The notes under the pieces were generated by a model. The model saw nothing but the letters and a program-made list of their open reading frames with translations. It made no database searches and was not told the origin of the DNA. A program made the translations under genes and the position numbers. DNA of 25,365 nucleotides from Chara braunii (lineage: Eukaryota > Streptophyta > Charophyceae > Charales > Characeae). Numbering within the stretch: the first letter of the stretch is position 1; every line of letters begins with the position of its first letter. The stretch covers positions 2,145,527 to 2,170,891 of the forward strand of contig BFEA01000164.1 in NCBI GenBank assembly GCA_003427395.1, read 5' to 3'. Positions 10,213 through 22,545 of the stretch are shown one piece after another.

Positions 10213-12371
10213 CCATTTGCAATGGATCAACCTGAAGTGGCTGAACTGCCTGAAGGCGGTTTCAGACAACCCCGTGTATAGATCCACACACAATCCGAAA
10301 GTGTAGTAACCTGAAGTGGTTGAACTGCCTTAAAGGCAACCTCAAAATATATGCACCCGTTAACCATCTCTTACAAGGACAAGAAAGAGGAAGGCACACA
10401 GAAGAAGAAAAGGGGCGGTGAAAGTAAAAGCAAGGAGAGTGCACCTGGACTTGGCTCGCGCCAGATGCATTCGAAACAGGTGACGAAGATGGTTATGGAG
10501 AAGAAGAGGGGGGGACAAGGCGGAAAGAACACAGCGCCTTCAAACCCTTATGAATTTCCACAAACTAAGAGCCGGATCCGGGAATTTACAGAAGGGCGAA
10601 CGTGATAGTGAGGGCAATTTTTGAGTTAGACTAGTGGAGTAGGAGTTAGTGGAGAAGAAGGGGTGCGCGAAGATGTCGAGGGAGGAAGAAGAAGGGAGAA
10701 GGAAGATGGTGTATCGTGCTCATTTCTCGGTGAAAACGAGCAAGAGAAGATGATAATCATAGGTTTTGAGGCAGTCCTGATCAGATGGCCGCGTCAGATT
10801 TAAAATTCGAGCAGCGGTTTCGGCGTTATCAAGGTTAAAGGCTGCGCTTTATTTTCCTTTTCGTCAAGTAAAACAAGTAGCAATGAATCTTCCCAAATCA
10901 AGGGGAAGATTCATTCTCTTTTTGCCCATTTTATGAGTAAGTGAGGGGAGTTAGAACCACGCGCGTCACTATTAGGATCTAGGCAGTCCATAGCATTCGT
11001 CATTGTGGGGATGATCCTCATGTTACTATCATGAGTGTTCGGTCCCTCATGCCCATCATGCGCGACGTGCCTGCTCGCATTCGTCACGATTTCAGTTGGG
11101 CTCTGTCTTTCCGTTACATACCTGCATCCGCTATCCGTTCTGAACGTACAGACCATCTCCCTGTGGCGGTCGTCCCCATTGTGATTGTGATTGATGTACT
11201 CATTAAGGTTGTTCGGGCGTTCTGGATCGTCACTACGCCTGATGTTGGGCCCGCCAAAGTAACCAAGAGGCCGCATGAACGTGGACGAAAGGTTGGTCAG
11301 GTGCGGCATGAAAGAATAAGTAAATAGAGATATTGTTAAAGTCGAAGTTGGGAACAAGCTTGAAGATAGGGAAGACGAGAAAGCGCAGATGTGAGGAAGG
11401 AGTAGCACGCGTGCGAACATACGATCGAGCAAGAGAACGAGGGGTACAAAGACACTTCAGGTCATTTCAGAAGTTTTTGGTGATTTCCAGGACAAGTTTC
11501 ATTTTTTTTTATTTTTATTTTTTTGTCTATTTTTGCAGCTTCTTCAGGTCATTTCAGGAATTTCATGTGGGGACCTGAAACCACTAAAGTGGCTAAAGCT
11601 TCTAAATTGCATTTCGGGTACCCCCATCCAAAAACCACTTCAGGACATTTCAGGAATTTCAGGTGGGGACCTGAAACCGCTGAAGTTGTTGAAACTTTTG
11701 AAAGGTAACCAAGAGGCCGCATGAAAGTGGACGAGACGTTGGTCAGGTGCGCCATGAAAGAAAAAGTTAATAGAGAGATTGTTAAAATAGAAGTTCGGAA
11801 CAAGGATGAAGATGGGGGAGACGAGAAAACGGAGATGTGAGAAACGAGTAGTCCGCGTGCGAACATACAATCGAGCAAGAGAACGAGGGGTACAAAGACC
11901 ATTCGTGTTTAACGACCACCTAAAATTTCAGAATGAAAGATTCTGAAATGGTCTGAAACCGCTGAAATGACCTCAAGACACTTCAGGTCATTTCAGCAGT
12001 TTCGGGTGATTTGCAGGACAAGTTTCCTAGGTTTTTTTTTTTTTTTTTTTTCCTGTTTTTCGAGCTTCTTCATGTCATTTTAGGAATTTCAGGTAGGGAC
12101 CTGAAACCACTCAAGTGGCTGAAACTTCTAAATGGGGTTTCTGGTACCCCCATCAAAAAGCCACTTCAGGACATTTCAGGAATTTCAGGTGGGGACCTGA
12201 AACCGCTGAAGTGGCTGAAGCTTCTGAAAGGGGTTTCAGGTACCCTCATCCAAATGAAACCCCTTTCAGAAGATTCAACCACTTTATTTCATTTCAGGAA
12301 TTTCAGGTAGGGACCTGAAACCGCTGAAGTGGCTAAAGCTTCCTAAAGGGGTTTCAGGTACACCCATCCCA
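10213..12371. repeat. Array unit 6, long double-module form
   Basis: AAGAGGCCGCATGAA blocks near 11266 and 11711. The first T-rich tract (about 11501-11524) is interrupted by A; the second (about 12032-12051) is pure. Confidence 0.85.
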
Positions 12372-14155
12372 CCTTTTGCAATGGATCAACCTGAAGTGGC
12401 TGAACTGCCTGAAGGCGGTTTCAGACAACCCCGTGTATAGATCCACACACAATCCGAAAGTGTAGTAACCTGGAGTGGCTGAACTGCCTTAAAGGAAACC
12501 TAAAAATATATGCACCCGTTAACCATCTCTCACAAAGACAGGAAAGAGGAAGGCACACAGAAAAAGAAAAGGGGCGGTTAAAGTAGAAGCAAGGAGAGTG
12601 CACGTGGACTTGGCTCGCGCCAGATGCATTCGAAACAGGTGACGAAGATGGTTATGGAGAAGAAGAGGGGGGCCAAGGCGGAAAGAACTTAGCGCCTTCA
12701 AATCCTTATGGATTTCGACAAACAAAGAGCCGGATCCGGGGATTTACAGAAGGGCGAGCGTGATACTGAGGGCAATTTTGGAGTAAGAATAGTGGAGTAG
12801 GAGTTAAAGGAGAGGAAGGGGTGCGCAATGTCGAGGGAGGAAGAAGAAGGGAGAAGGATGATGGTGTATCTTGCTAATTTCTCGGTGAAAACGAGCAAGA
12901 GAAGATGATAATCATAGCTTTTGAGGCAGTCCTGATCAGATGGTCGCGTCAGATTTAAAATTTGAGCAGCGGTTTTGGCGTTATCAAGGTTAGAGGCTGC
13001 GCTTTATTTTCCTTTTCGTCAAGTAAAACAAGTAGCAATGAATCTTCTCAAATCTAGGGGAAGATTCATTCTCTTTTTGCCAATTTTATGAGTAAGTGAG
13101 GGGCGGTTAGAACCACGCGCGCCACTATTAGGATCGAGGCAGTCCATAGCATTCGTCATCGTGGGGATGATCCTCATGTTACCATCATGAGTGCTCGGTC
13201 TCTCATGCCAATCGTGCGAGACGTGCCCGCTCGCATTTGTCACTATTTCAGCTGGGCTCTGTCTTTCCGATACTAACCTGCATCCGCCATCCGTCATGAA
13301 CGTAGAGACCGTCTCCCTGTGGCGGTCGTCCCCATTGTGATCGTGATTGATGTGCTCATTAAGGTTGTTCGGGCGTTCGGGATCGTCACTACGCCTAATG
13401 TTGGGCCCGCCAAAGTAACCAAGAGGCCTCATGAACGTGGACGAGAGGTTGGTCTGGTGCGCTATGAAAGAAGAAGTAAATAGAGATATTGTTAAAGTCG
13501 AAGTTGGGAACAAGCTTCAAGATGGGGGAGACAAGAAAGTGCAGAAGTGAGGGAGGAGTAGCGCGCGTGCGAACATACGATCGAGCAAGAGAACGAGGGG
13601 TACAAAGACACTTCAGGTCATTTCAGAAGTTTCGGGTGATTTGCAGGACAAGTTTCATGTTTTTTTTTAATTTTTTTTTTGCGTGTTTTTCCAGCTTCTT
13701 CAGGTCATTTCAGGAATTTCAGGTGGGGACCTGAAAGCACTGAAGTGGCGGAAGTTTCTAAATGCGGTTTCGGGTACCCCCATCCAAAAGCCACTTCAGG
13801 ACATTTCAGGAATTTCAGGTGGGGATCTGAAACCGCTGAAGTGGTTGAAGCTTCTGAAAGGGGTTTCAGGTATCCCCATCCTAATGGTTGGATGGGGGTA
13901 CCTGAAACCCCTTTCAGAAGCATCAGCCACTTCATATCATTTCAAAGATTTGAGGTGGGGACCTGAAACCGCTGAAGTGGCCGAAGCTTCTGAAAGGGGT
14001 TTTAGGTACCCCCATCCAAATGGTTGGATGGGGGTACCGGAAACCCCTATCAGAAACTTCAGCCACTTCATGTCATTTCAGGAATTTCAAGTGGGGACCT
14101 GAAACCGCTGAAGTGGCTAAAGCTTCTGAAAGGGGTTTCATGTACCCCCATCCCA
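12372..14155. repeat. Array unit 7, single-module type I form
   Basis: A 1784-bp unit with one AAGAGGCCTCATGAA block, a T tract broken by AA (about 13660-13680), then a full cluster with two hairpins (centred near 13885 and 14022). The CCATTCGTG type II module is absent. Confidence 0.85.
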
Positions 14156-15625
14156 CCATTTGCAATGACTCAACCTGAAGTGGCTGAACTGCCTGAAGTC
14201 GGTTTCGAACAACCCCATGTATAGATCCACACACAATCCGAAAGTGCAGTAACCTAAAGTGGTTGAACTGCCTTAAAAGAAACCTGAAAATATATGCATC
14301 CGTTAACCATCTCTCACAAAGAGAGGAGAGAGGAAGACACACAGTAGAAGAAAAGGGGCAGTGAAAGTAGAAGCAAGGAAAGTGCACCTTGACTTAGCTC
14401 GCGCCATATGCATTCGAAACAGGTGACGAAGATGGTGATGGAGAAGAAGAGTGGGTGACAAGGTGGAAAGAACATAGCGCCTTCAAATCCTAATGGATTT
14501 CGACAAACTAAGAGCCGAAATCCGGGGTTTTACAGCAAGACGAACGTGATAGTGAGGACAATTTTGGAGTGAGACTAGTGGAGTAGGAGCTAGTGGAGAA
14601 GAAGCGGTGCGCGGAGATGTCGACGGAGGAAGAAGAAGGGAGAAGGAAGATGGTGTATCTTGCTCATTTCTCGGTGAAAACGAGCAAGAGAACATGATAA
14701 CCGTAGGGTTTGAGGCAGTCCTGATCAGATGGTCACGCAAGCTTTTGAATCCGAGCAGCGGATTTGGCGTTATCAAGGTTAGAGGCTGCGCTCTTTTTTC
14801 CTTTTCGTCAAGTAAAACAAATAGCAATGAGTCTTCCCAAATCTAGGGGAAGATTCATTCTCTTTTTGCCCATTTTATGAGTAACTGAGGGGCGGTTATA
14901 ACGGCGCGGGCAAGTATTAGGATCGAGGCAGTGCATAGCATTCGTCATCGTAGAGAAGATCCTCATGTTACCATCATGAGTGTTTGGTCCCTGATGGTTA
15001 TAGTGCGCGACGTGCCCTCTCGCATTCGTCACTATTTTGAGCTCGGCTCTGTCTTTCCGTTACTAACCTCAATCTGTGATCCGTCATTAACGTACTGACC
15101 GTCTCCCTGTGGCGGCGGTCCTCGTTGTGATCGTGATTGATGTGCTCATTAAGGTTGCTCAGGCGTTTGGGATCGTCACTACGCCTGATGTTGGGCCCGC
15201 GAAAGTAACCAAGAGGCCGCATGAACGTGGACGAGAGGCTGGTCAGGTGCGCCATGAAAGAAGAAGTAAATAGAGAGATTGTTAAAGTCGAAGTTGGGAA
15301 CAAGGTTGAAGATGGGGGAGACGAGAAAACGCAGATGTGAGGAAGGTGTAGCGCGCGTGCGAACATACGATCAGGCAAGAGAAAGAGGGGTACAAAGACA
15401 CTTCAGGTCATTTCATACTTTCGGGTGATTTGCAGGACAAGTTTCATGTTTTTTTTTTTTTTTTTTTTTGACTGTTTTTCCAGCTTCTTAAGGTCATTTC
15501 AGGAATTTTAGGTGGGGACCGGAAACCATTGAAGTGGCGGAAGCTTCTAAATGGGGTTTCGGGTACCCCCATCCAAAAGCCACTTCATGTCATTTCAGGA
15601 ATTTCAGGTGGGGACCTGAAGCCGC

Positions 15626-15723
15626 TGAAGTGGCTGAAGCTTCTGAAAAGGGTTTCAGGTACTCCTATCCAAATGGTTGGATGGGGGTACCCGAAACCCC
15701 TTTCAGAAGCTTCAGCCACTTCA
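15626..15723. repeat. Near-perfect ~47-bp inverted repeat (unit 8, first)
   Basis: Spacer ATGG at 15673-15676. Left arm starts TGAAGTGGCTGAAGCTTCTG, right arm ends CAGCCACTTCA. Mismatches sit mainly in the GGTACTCCTATCC segment. Confidence 0.85.
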
Positions 15724-15761
15724 TGTCATTTCAGGAATTTCAGGTGGGGACATGAAGCCGC

Positions 15762-15859
15762 TGAAGTGGCTGAAGCTTCTGAAAGGGGTTTCAGGTACTC
15801 CTATCCAAATGGTTGGATGGGGGTACCCGAAACCCCTTTCTGAAGCTTCAGCCACTTCA
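15762..15859. repeat. Near-perfect ~47-bp inverted repeat (unit 8, second)
   Basis: Spacer ATGG at 15809-15812. It shares the unusual GGTACTCCTATCC variant with the hairpin at 15626-15723, showing that these two subrepeats arose by a recent local duplication of about 136 bp. Confidence 0.85.
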
Positions 15860-15944
15860 TGTCATTTCAAGAATTTTAGGTGGGGACCAGAAACCGTTGA
15901 AGTGGCTAAAGCTTCTGAAATGGGTTTCATGTACCCCCATCCCA

Positions 15945-17309
15945 CCATTTGCAATGGCTCAACTTGAAGTGGCTGAACTGCCTGAAGGCGATTTCGGACA
16001 ACCCCATGTATAGATCCAATACAATCCGAAAGTGTAGTAACCTAAAGTGGCTAAACTGCCTTAAAGGAAACCTGAAAATATATGCACCCGTTAACCATCT
16101 CTCACAAAGACAGGAGAGAGGAGGCACACAGAAGAAGAAAAGGGGCGGTGAAAGTAGAAGCAAGGAGAGTGCACCTGGACTTGGCTCGCGCCAGATGCAT
16201 TCGAAACAGGTGATGAAGATGGTGATGGAGAAGAAGAGGAGGTGACAAGGTGGAAAAAACATAGCGCCTTCAAATCCTAATGCATTTCGACAAACTAAGA
16301 GCCCAATCCGGGGTTTTACAGCAGGACGAACGTGATAGCGAGGGGAATTTTCGAGTTGGACTAGTCGAGTAGGAGTTAGTGGAGAAGAAGGGGTGCGCGG
16401 AGATGTCAAGGGAGGAACAAGAAGGGAGAGGGAAGATGGTGTATCTTGCTTATTTCTCGGTGAAAATGAGCAAGAGAAGATGATAATCGTAGGTTTTGAC
16501 GCACTCCTAATCAGATGGCTGACCTAGATTTTGAATATGAGCAGCAGATTTGGCGTTATTAATATTAGAGGCTGCGCTTTGTTTTCCTTTTCATCAAGTA
16601 AAAGAAGTGGCAATGAATCTTCCCAAATCTAGGGGAAGATCCATTCTCTTTTGGCCCATTTTATAAGTAAGTGAGGGGCGGTTACAACCGCGTGCGCCAG
16701 TATTAGCATCGAGGCAGTCCATAGTATTCGCCATAGTGGGGATGATCCTCATGTTATCATCATGAGTATTCGGTCCCTCATGCTCATCGTGCGCGACGTG
16801 CCCGCTCGCATTCGTCACTATTTCAGCTGGGCTCTATCTTTCCGCTACTAACCGGCATCATTCATGAGCGTACTAACCGTCTCCCTGTGGCCGTCGTCCC
16901 CATTGTGATGGTGATTGATGTGCTCATTAAGGTTGCTCAGGCGTTCAGGATCGTCTCTACGCCTGATGTTGGACCCGCCAAAGAAACCAAGAGGCCGCAT
17001 GAACGTGAACGAGAGGTTCGTCAGGTGCGCGATGAAAGAAGAAGTAAATAGTTACCTGAAACCCCTTTCAGAAGCTTCAGCCTCTTCATGTCATTTCAGG
17101 AGTTCCAGGTGGGGACCTGAAACCGCTGAAGTGGTTAAAGCTTCTGAAAGGGGTTTTAAGTACCCCCACCCAAGTGGTTGGATGGGGGTACCTGAAACCC
17201 CTTTCAGAAGCTTCAGCCACTTCATGTCATTTCAGGAATTTCAGGTGGGGACCTGAAACCGCAGAAGTGGCTGAAGCTTCTGAAAGGGGTTTAAGGTATC
17301 CCCATCCCA
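15945..17309. repeat. Array unit 9, truncated (1365 bp)
   Basis: Sequence runs normally to GAAGTAAATA at about 17051 and then jumps to TTACCTGAAACCCCTTTCAG in the middle of a hairpin cluster. The poly-T and the left part of the cluster are lost. Confidence 0.85.
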
Positions 17310-18664
17310 TCATTTGCAATGGATCAACCTGAAGTGGCTGAACTGCCTGAAGGCGGTTTCATATAACCCCATGTATTGATCCACACACAATCCAAAAGTG
17401 TAGTAACCTAAAGTGGCTGAACTGCATGAAAGGAGACCTTAAAATATATACACCCGTTAACCATCTCTCACAAAGACAGGACAGAGGAAGGCACACAGAA
17501 GAAGAAAAGGAGCGGTGAAAGTAGAAGCAGGGAGAGTGCACCTAGACTTGGCTCGCGCCAGATGCATTCGAAAAAGAGGACAAAGATGGTGATGGGGAAG
17601 AAGAGGGGGTGACAATGCGGAAAGAACATAGCGCCTTCAAATCCTAATGGATTTCGACAAACTAAGAGCCGAATGCGGGGTTTTACAACAGGGCAAACGT
17701 GATAGTGAGAGCAATTTTGGAGTTAGACTAGTGGAGTAGGAGTTAGTGGAGAACAAGGGGTGCGCGGAGATGTTGAGGGAGGAAGAAGAAGGGAGAAGGA
17801 AGATGGTGTATCTTGCTAATTTCTCGGGGAAAATGAGCAAGAGAAGATGATAATCGTAGGTTTGAGGCAGTCCTGATCAGATGGCCGCGCCAAATTTTGA
17901 ATCTGAGCAGCAGATTTGGCGTTATGAACGTTAGAGGCTGCGCTTTCTTTTCCTTTTCATCAAGTGAAACAAGTAGCAATGAGTCTTCCCAAATCAAGGG
18001 GAAGATCCATTCTCTTTTGGCCCATTTTATGAGTAAGTGAGGGGTGGTTATAACCGCGCGCGCCAGTATTAGGATCGAGGCAGTCCACAACATTCGCCAT
18101 CGTGGGTATTATCCTCATGTTACCATCATGAGTGTTCGGTACCTCATGCTCATCGTGCGCGACATGCCCGCTCGCATTCGTCACTATTTCAGTTGGACTC
18201 TGTCTTTTCGCTTTTAACCTGCATCCGTCATGAACGTACTAACCGTCTCCCTATGGCGGTCGTCCCAATTGTGATCGTGATTGATGTGCTCATTAAGGTT
18301 GCTCGGGCGTTCAGGATCGTCACTACGCCTGATGTTGGACCCGCCAAAGTAACCAAGAGGCCGCATGAACGTGGACGAGAGGTTGGTCAGGTGCCCCATG
18401 AAAGAAGAAGTAAATAGAGAAATTGTTGAAGTAGAAGCTGGGAACAAGGTTGAAGATGGGGGAGACGAGAAAACGTAGATGTGAGGAAGGAGTAGCGTGT
18501 GTGCGAACATACAATCGAGCAAGAGAACGAGGGGGACAAAGACCATTCGCCTTTAACGACCATCTGAAATTTGAGAATGAAAGATTTTAAAGTGGTCAGA
18601 AACCGCTGAAATGGCCTGAAGACACTTCAGGTCATTTCAGAAGTTTCGGTAAATGTGCAAGACA

Positions 18665-18697
<33 letters not shown>

Positions 18698-19203
18698 CTG
18701 TTTTTCCAGCCACTTCATATCAGGAATTTCAGGTGGGGACCTGAAACCACTGAAGTGCTGAAGTTTCTAAATGGGGTTTCAGGTACCCCCTTCCAAATGG
18801 TTGGATGGGGGTACCTGGAAGCCCTTTCAGAAGCTTCAGCCACTTCAGGAGATTTGAGGAATTTCAGGTGGGGACCTGAAACCGCTGAAGTGGCTGAAGC
18901 TTCCGAAAGGGGTTTTAGGTACCCCCATCCAACCATTTGGATGGGGTACCTGAAAGCCCTTTCAGAAGCTTCAGCCACTTCATGTCATTTCAGGAATTTT
19001 AGGTGAGGACCTGAAACTGATGAAGTGGCTGAAGCTTCTGAAAGGGGTTTCAGGTAGCCCCATCCAAATAGTTGGATGGGGGAAATTGAAACCCCTTTCA
19101 GAAGCTTGAACCACTTCATGTCATTTCAGGAATTTCAGGTGGGGACCTTAAACCGCTGAAGTGGCTGAAGCTTCTGAAAGGGGTTTCAGGTACCCCCATC
19201 CCA
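17310..19203. repeat. Array unit 10, single-module type II form
   Basis: An 1894-bp unit with one AAGAGGCCGCATGAA block near 18355, the type II CCATTCGCCTTTAACGACC continuation, the longest poly-T of the array (about 18667-18695), and three hairpins (centred near 18800, 18934 and 19070). Confidence 0.85.
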
Positions 19204-19425
19204 CCATTTGCAATGGATCAACCTGAAGTGGCTGAACTGCCTGAAGGCGGTCTTAGACAACCCCATATATAGATCCACACACAATCCGAAAGTGTAGTAA
19301 CCTAATGTGGTTGAACTGCATGAAAGGAGACCTGAAAATATATGCACCTGTTCACCATCTCTCACAAAGACAGGAGAGAGGAAGATACACAGAAGAAGAA
19401 AAGGGGTGGAAAGGTGGAAAGAATA
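19204..19425. repeat. Array unit 11, terminal partial copy
   Basis: The last copy runs from CCATTTGCAATGG through the start of the purine-rich block. Repeat similarity ends around GGTGGAAAGAATATGG, after a short internal deletion. This is the right edge of the array. Confidence 0.8.
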
Positions 19426-19608
19426 TGGAAATGGCCTTTTCCTGATTGAAAAGGCTAGGCTACATGTATGCCCTGAGGAGATGCCTGCTGGTGAAAGGCT
19501 CTTTCTGAGACAGAGTTGTGTCACTCCCTCCAACGTATTCGGTCATCTCGCAGATCTGCAATCTTGCCTCTTATCAGGCAGTCTCTGTAGAATTTCTGCC
19601 TCTCTTTG

Positions 19609-20756
19609 TTACGTTGTTTCTTCGTCATCAGTCCATGCTTGTTTTATCTTCCGACATCTGCAGATGATCTCATCGTGTATGAGCGTTCTGGTTTCTATCC
19701 ACACCTTCTCCCGTGGGTTGGATCTCCCTTCGATTGTTCTGCTGCATCTCTCCTTCTAAATAACCCATAGGGACACTTTCCTGATGAGTTCAAACCAGAT
19801 CCTTTCTGCCTTTTGCGCCTGGACAGGGATGGTAATCAAGAGGAGAAGTTGGATGGGCTGGTCGGGGAAGGGAGAAGTGAAGAGGGAGTCCTAGAGTGGA
19901 GACACTCTGCCCCTGTATTCCTTAGCCTCTTTACAGCGCATCAGGCAGTGAACTAAGTCTTCTACGACACCTTCCGTGCAGATTGTACATAATTCTGAGC
20001 TGTTGGGGTTTGTGGCCTTCCGTCTGATATGCAGCCATTGGTTCACCGGAAGGGCTGTGTAAGCAATCAGTCACTGCAGACTTTTGATCTTAATTGGCGT
20101 AATTCATTTAAATTTATCCTAATGGATTCGTGTGATTTTGTCTGCTTCCTGCCCAACGAGCCCTTCCGCCATCTGTTTTTGATAGTGGAGTCTGGATTTT
20201 TTGTCTTTAGAGACAGTCTGTACACCAATTTAACTATGTAGTCTTGAATTGGGATTTTGGTCAAGTTGCGGATTGTACTATGAGGCATGTATATTGATTT
20301 CGGCCATGCTCCTAGGACCCTTACTTTTCGAAGTAGGAAAAAATCTCAGACAGACGACTCAACTTCACAATTCAGGATATTCGGCGAACCCGTGTTGGAG
20401 GAGGAGATCAGGAAAGAGAGGAAGGTTGCCTTAGTGTGTGAGCCCTGCTGCCAATGAGAGAATTGATAGGCTCGCAGGGGTGTTGTTTCTTGAATCATTA
20501 GTCCCCACTCATCGGGTCTCCAGGGCTCGTTTTTTGACAAAATATCCTTCCATTCCTGTGGGATGCAGCTGAGTAAGAATTGGAGATTAGTCCCTCGTCT
20601 ATGGCAGCCTTTCAGACGGGGGCTGATTTCTTGTTCTGTTACCCAACCCTGTCTATCTTCCACCCATAAGTGGTCGATTTTCCAGATACCGTTTTTGATC
20701 CAGGATAAAGAGAGGGTTGTCTGCCTCGTGATCTTGCACCATCCTCCAGACTGGGA
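19609..20756 (-). pseudogene. Decayed LINE (non-LTR retrotransposon) RT C-terminal region
   Basis: Read on the minus strand, one frame is open from about 20756 to 20067 except for one stop at 20346-20348. It carries WIKNGIWKIDHLWVEDRQGW, then IPQEWKDIL, then IPIQDYIVKLVYRLSLK. After a frame shift and a stop near 20071, the frame 20070-19891 reads ALPVNQWLHIRRKATN and the metal-knuckle ELCTICTEGVVEDLVHCLMRC. Further downstream (19710-19609) KVWIETRTLIHDEIICRCRK is still readable. This order (thumb-like segment, ALP..W..R, then C-C-H-C knuckle) is that of the region after the reverse-transcriptase domain in plant LINEs (zf-RVT-like). The catalytic YADD/FADD motif and the endonuclease are not seen, so the copy is truncated and dead. 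Assignment is from motif layout only. Confidence 0.62.
19933..19989 (-). other. C-x2-C-x9-H-x4-C knuckle of the LINE relic
   Basis: The minus-strand frame gives CTIC, nine residues ending DLV, then H-CLMR-C. The preserved spacing with the typical 'ED..H....C' context is the best single support for the LINE assignment. Confidence 0.65.
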
Positions 20757-21169
20757 TTACTGAAATCACACCTTGTGCTATTGTCATCCACCCTGCTACA
20801 AGGGATATCATATCTCCCTTTTGTTACCGAATCTGCGTGATCTTGCACCATCCTCCAGACTAGGACAACCCTTTTTTCACCGAATACCTCACAGTGATCT
20901 TCTTCTTCATGCTCGCCCATCCTGGCGGGGAACCCCAGTGTCTCTGCAGAATCACAGCCCTGGTCTGCTACTGCAGCAGCAACATTATTGTAGTACTCTG
21001 AGAAAGAGGTACCCTCTCGGCCATCACCACAACTTGAGAGTGGGTTCTCTCCAAACTGGAGCTGCAATCTGCTCAGCTGAGAAAGCACGTCACCACTCCC
21101 ATCACTATCTCCCTCCCCTCCCTTGCCATTCACATCATCAGGTTGCGTGCCAACCGGACCAAAACCCAT
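20639..21169 (-). other. Unrecognised 176-codon open frame between relics
   Basis: Open on the minus strand, with an acidic, Gly/Ser-rich N-terminal part (GKGGEGDSDGSGDV) and a middle part FSEYYNNVAAAVADQG. Its C-terminal 40 codons overlap the LINE relic in a different frame, so they are not real coding there. The + strand is also open (20773-21234), so openness is weak evidence. I recognise no domain. It may be a decayed ORF upstream of the RT tail. Confidence 0.25.
20727..20861. repeat. 26-bp exact direct repeat, 109 bp apart
   Basis: CGTGATCTTGCACCATCCTC followed by CAGACT occurs at 20727-20752 and 20836-20861. The 83 bp between are unique here. It is a local duplication near the upstream limit of the readable LINE frame, and could mark a small insertion. 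Confidence 0.85.
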
Positions 21170-21927
21170 TCCCGTGCGTGGAACAAGAGGCCCTGCTCAC
21201 AGTCTCTTTTCTCTCTGACCCCGGGACCACCTGAATGCTGTTATCATCGTCTCCAGCTCCTAGCGAGGGATGTCCAATGAGGCCTCCTGAGGTCATCACT
21301 GTCTCTACACATAGCTCCTCTCTCCTCAAAGCCCCTGCAACAGACATCACTGCTTTCATTATGTTTCAGTCCCCTATTTAATGTTGCATCACCTTCATTG
21401 CTCCCAAGGACGCGTCTCCAGCGAGGAGGCTCAGAGTCATCGTCGTTGTCCGATACATAGATTGGGCTCGTATACGGCTTCCACGTGGCACCTCTTCTGC
21501 TCGTAGGGAGGGTTGTGCAGTTCGGCTCAGAGGCATAGCTGTCCTCCACATCGTCAATGTCCATTTTCCGCAATCTGGAATAATTATTATTAACCCTGAT
21601 GGATTTTGTTGGCGTCCCTGGACATGTGGTTGGTATAGCATTCGGCACGACAAACGCGCCCTTCCCCGAAATGGGAGACGACAGTTATTGTGATGGGTCA
21701 TCTTTGACAGCATAACATAATTCGGTCTCTTCGTGCACATTTGCTACTGCTGCATCAGATGGTGATGAATCTAGTCGGGACGGACCCGACTTCTCTTCCC
21801 GATTTTTTCTCAAACTCAACCTCCTCCCGAAGTACGTCTTCACGACTTCTGCCACTGTTGTAGCGCGTCGCCAAGGTAAGGGACTTGTTGAGATATCAAG
21901 CCACGACGGCTTTGCATTGCTCGAGAT

Positions 21928-22147
21928 GACACCAAAATCTGAAGTCTCTGTCAAGGTGCTGCTCCCAGGAGTACGCTCCATCCACCCGGAATGACGCCCC
22001 TTGTCTGCACTTCTCATAGGTTTCCCCTACTCGCTGAAGACACCAAAATTTGCAGTCTCTGTAAAGGTGTTGCTGCCAGGGGTGCTCTCCATGCACCCGG
22101 CATCTCGCCCCCCTTCTGCGGTTGTCATAGGTTTCCCCTGCTCGTGG
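21928..22147. repeat. Two tandem copies of a ~111-bp unit
   Basis: Copies start GACACCAAAAT at 21928 and 22039. Both run through TCATAGGTTTCCCCT near their end. They correspond to the two ME.TPGS protein repeats of the minus-strand relic. Confidence 0.88.
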
Positions 22148-22153
22148 TCGCTC

Positions 22154-22545
22154 CACAGCACAGCAGCAAAATCTTCTTTGTCAAAAAACCCTGTATTGAA
22201 TGATGATCTCTGCTGAACCTTTCCAGCCTCTGGCTGCGAGTCTGGCACATCTTCATAAACCTCTCCTCCTCTTGTTGTCGTTGGCTCCTCTGGAACAGCA
22301 GCAAAATCTTCTTTGTCAAAAAAAATTGCCAATGATCTCTGCTAAACCTTTCCAGCCTCTGGCTGCGAGTCTGGCACAACTTCATAAATCTCTCCTCCTG
22401 TTGTTGTTGGCTCCTCTCGAACATCAGCAAAATCTTCTTTGTCAAAAAAGCCTGCCAATGATGATCTATGCTGAACCACGTGAGCCTCTGGCTGCGAGTC
22501 TGGCACAACTTCATAAACCTCTCCTCCTCTTGTTGTCGTTGTCTG
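22154..22545. repeat. ~126-132 bp tandem repeat, three copies plus a partial
   Basis: Copies begin AATGAT at 22199, 22331 and 22457. Each contains CCTCTGGCTGCGAGTCTGGC and GCAAAATCTTCTTTGTCAAA. A partial copy precedes (22154-22198). Unit lengths of 132 and 126 bp are multiples of three, so the minus-strand frame is preserved through them. Confidence 0.9.

Larger units (their letters stand above)
14156..15944. repeat. Array unit 8, single-module type I form
   Basis: A 1789-bp unit very like unit 7 in layout. Poly-T at about 15449-15469, then two successive hairpins sharing a variant. Confidence 0.85.

Noticed and set aside
19307-19759. 150-codon + strand open frame at the array edge.
   Set aside because: It spans the junction between the satellite and the LINE relic and runs antisense to readable LINE motifs.
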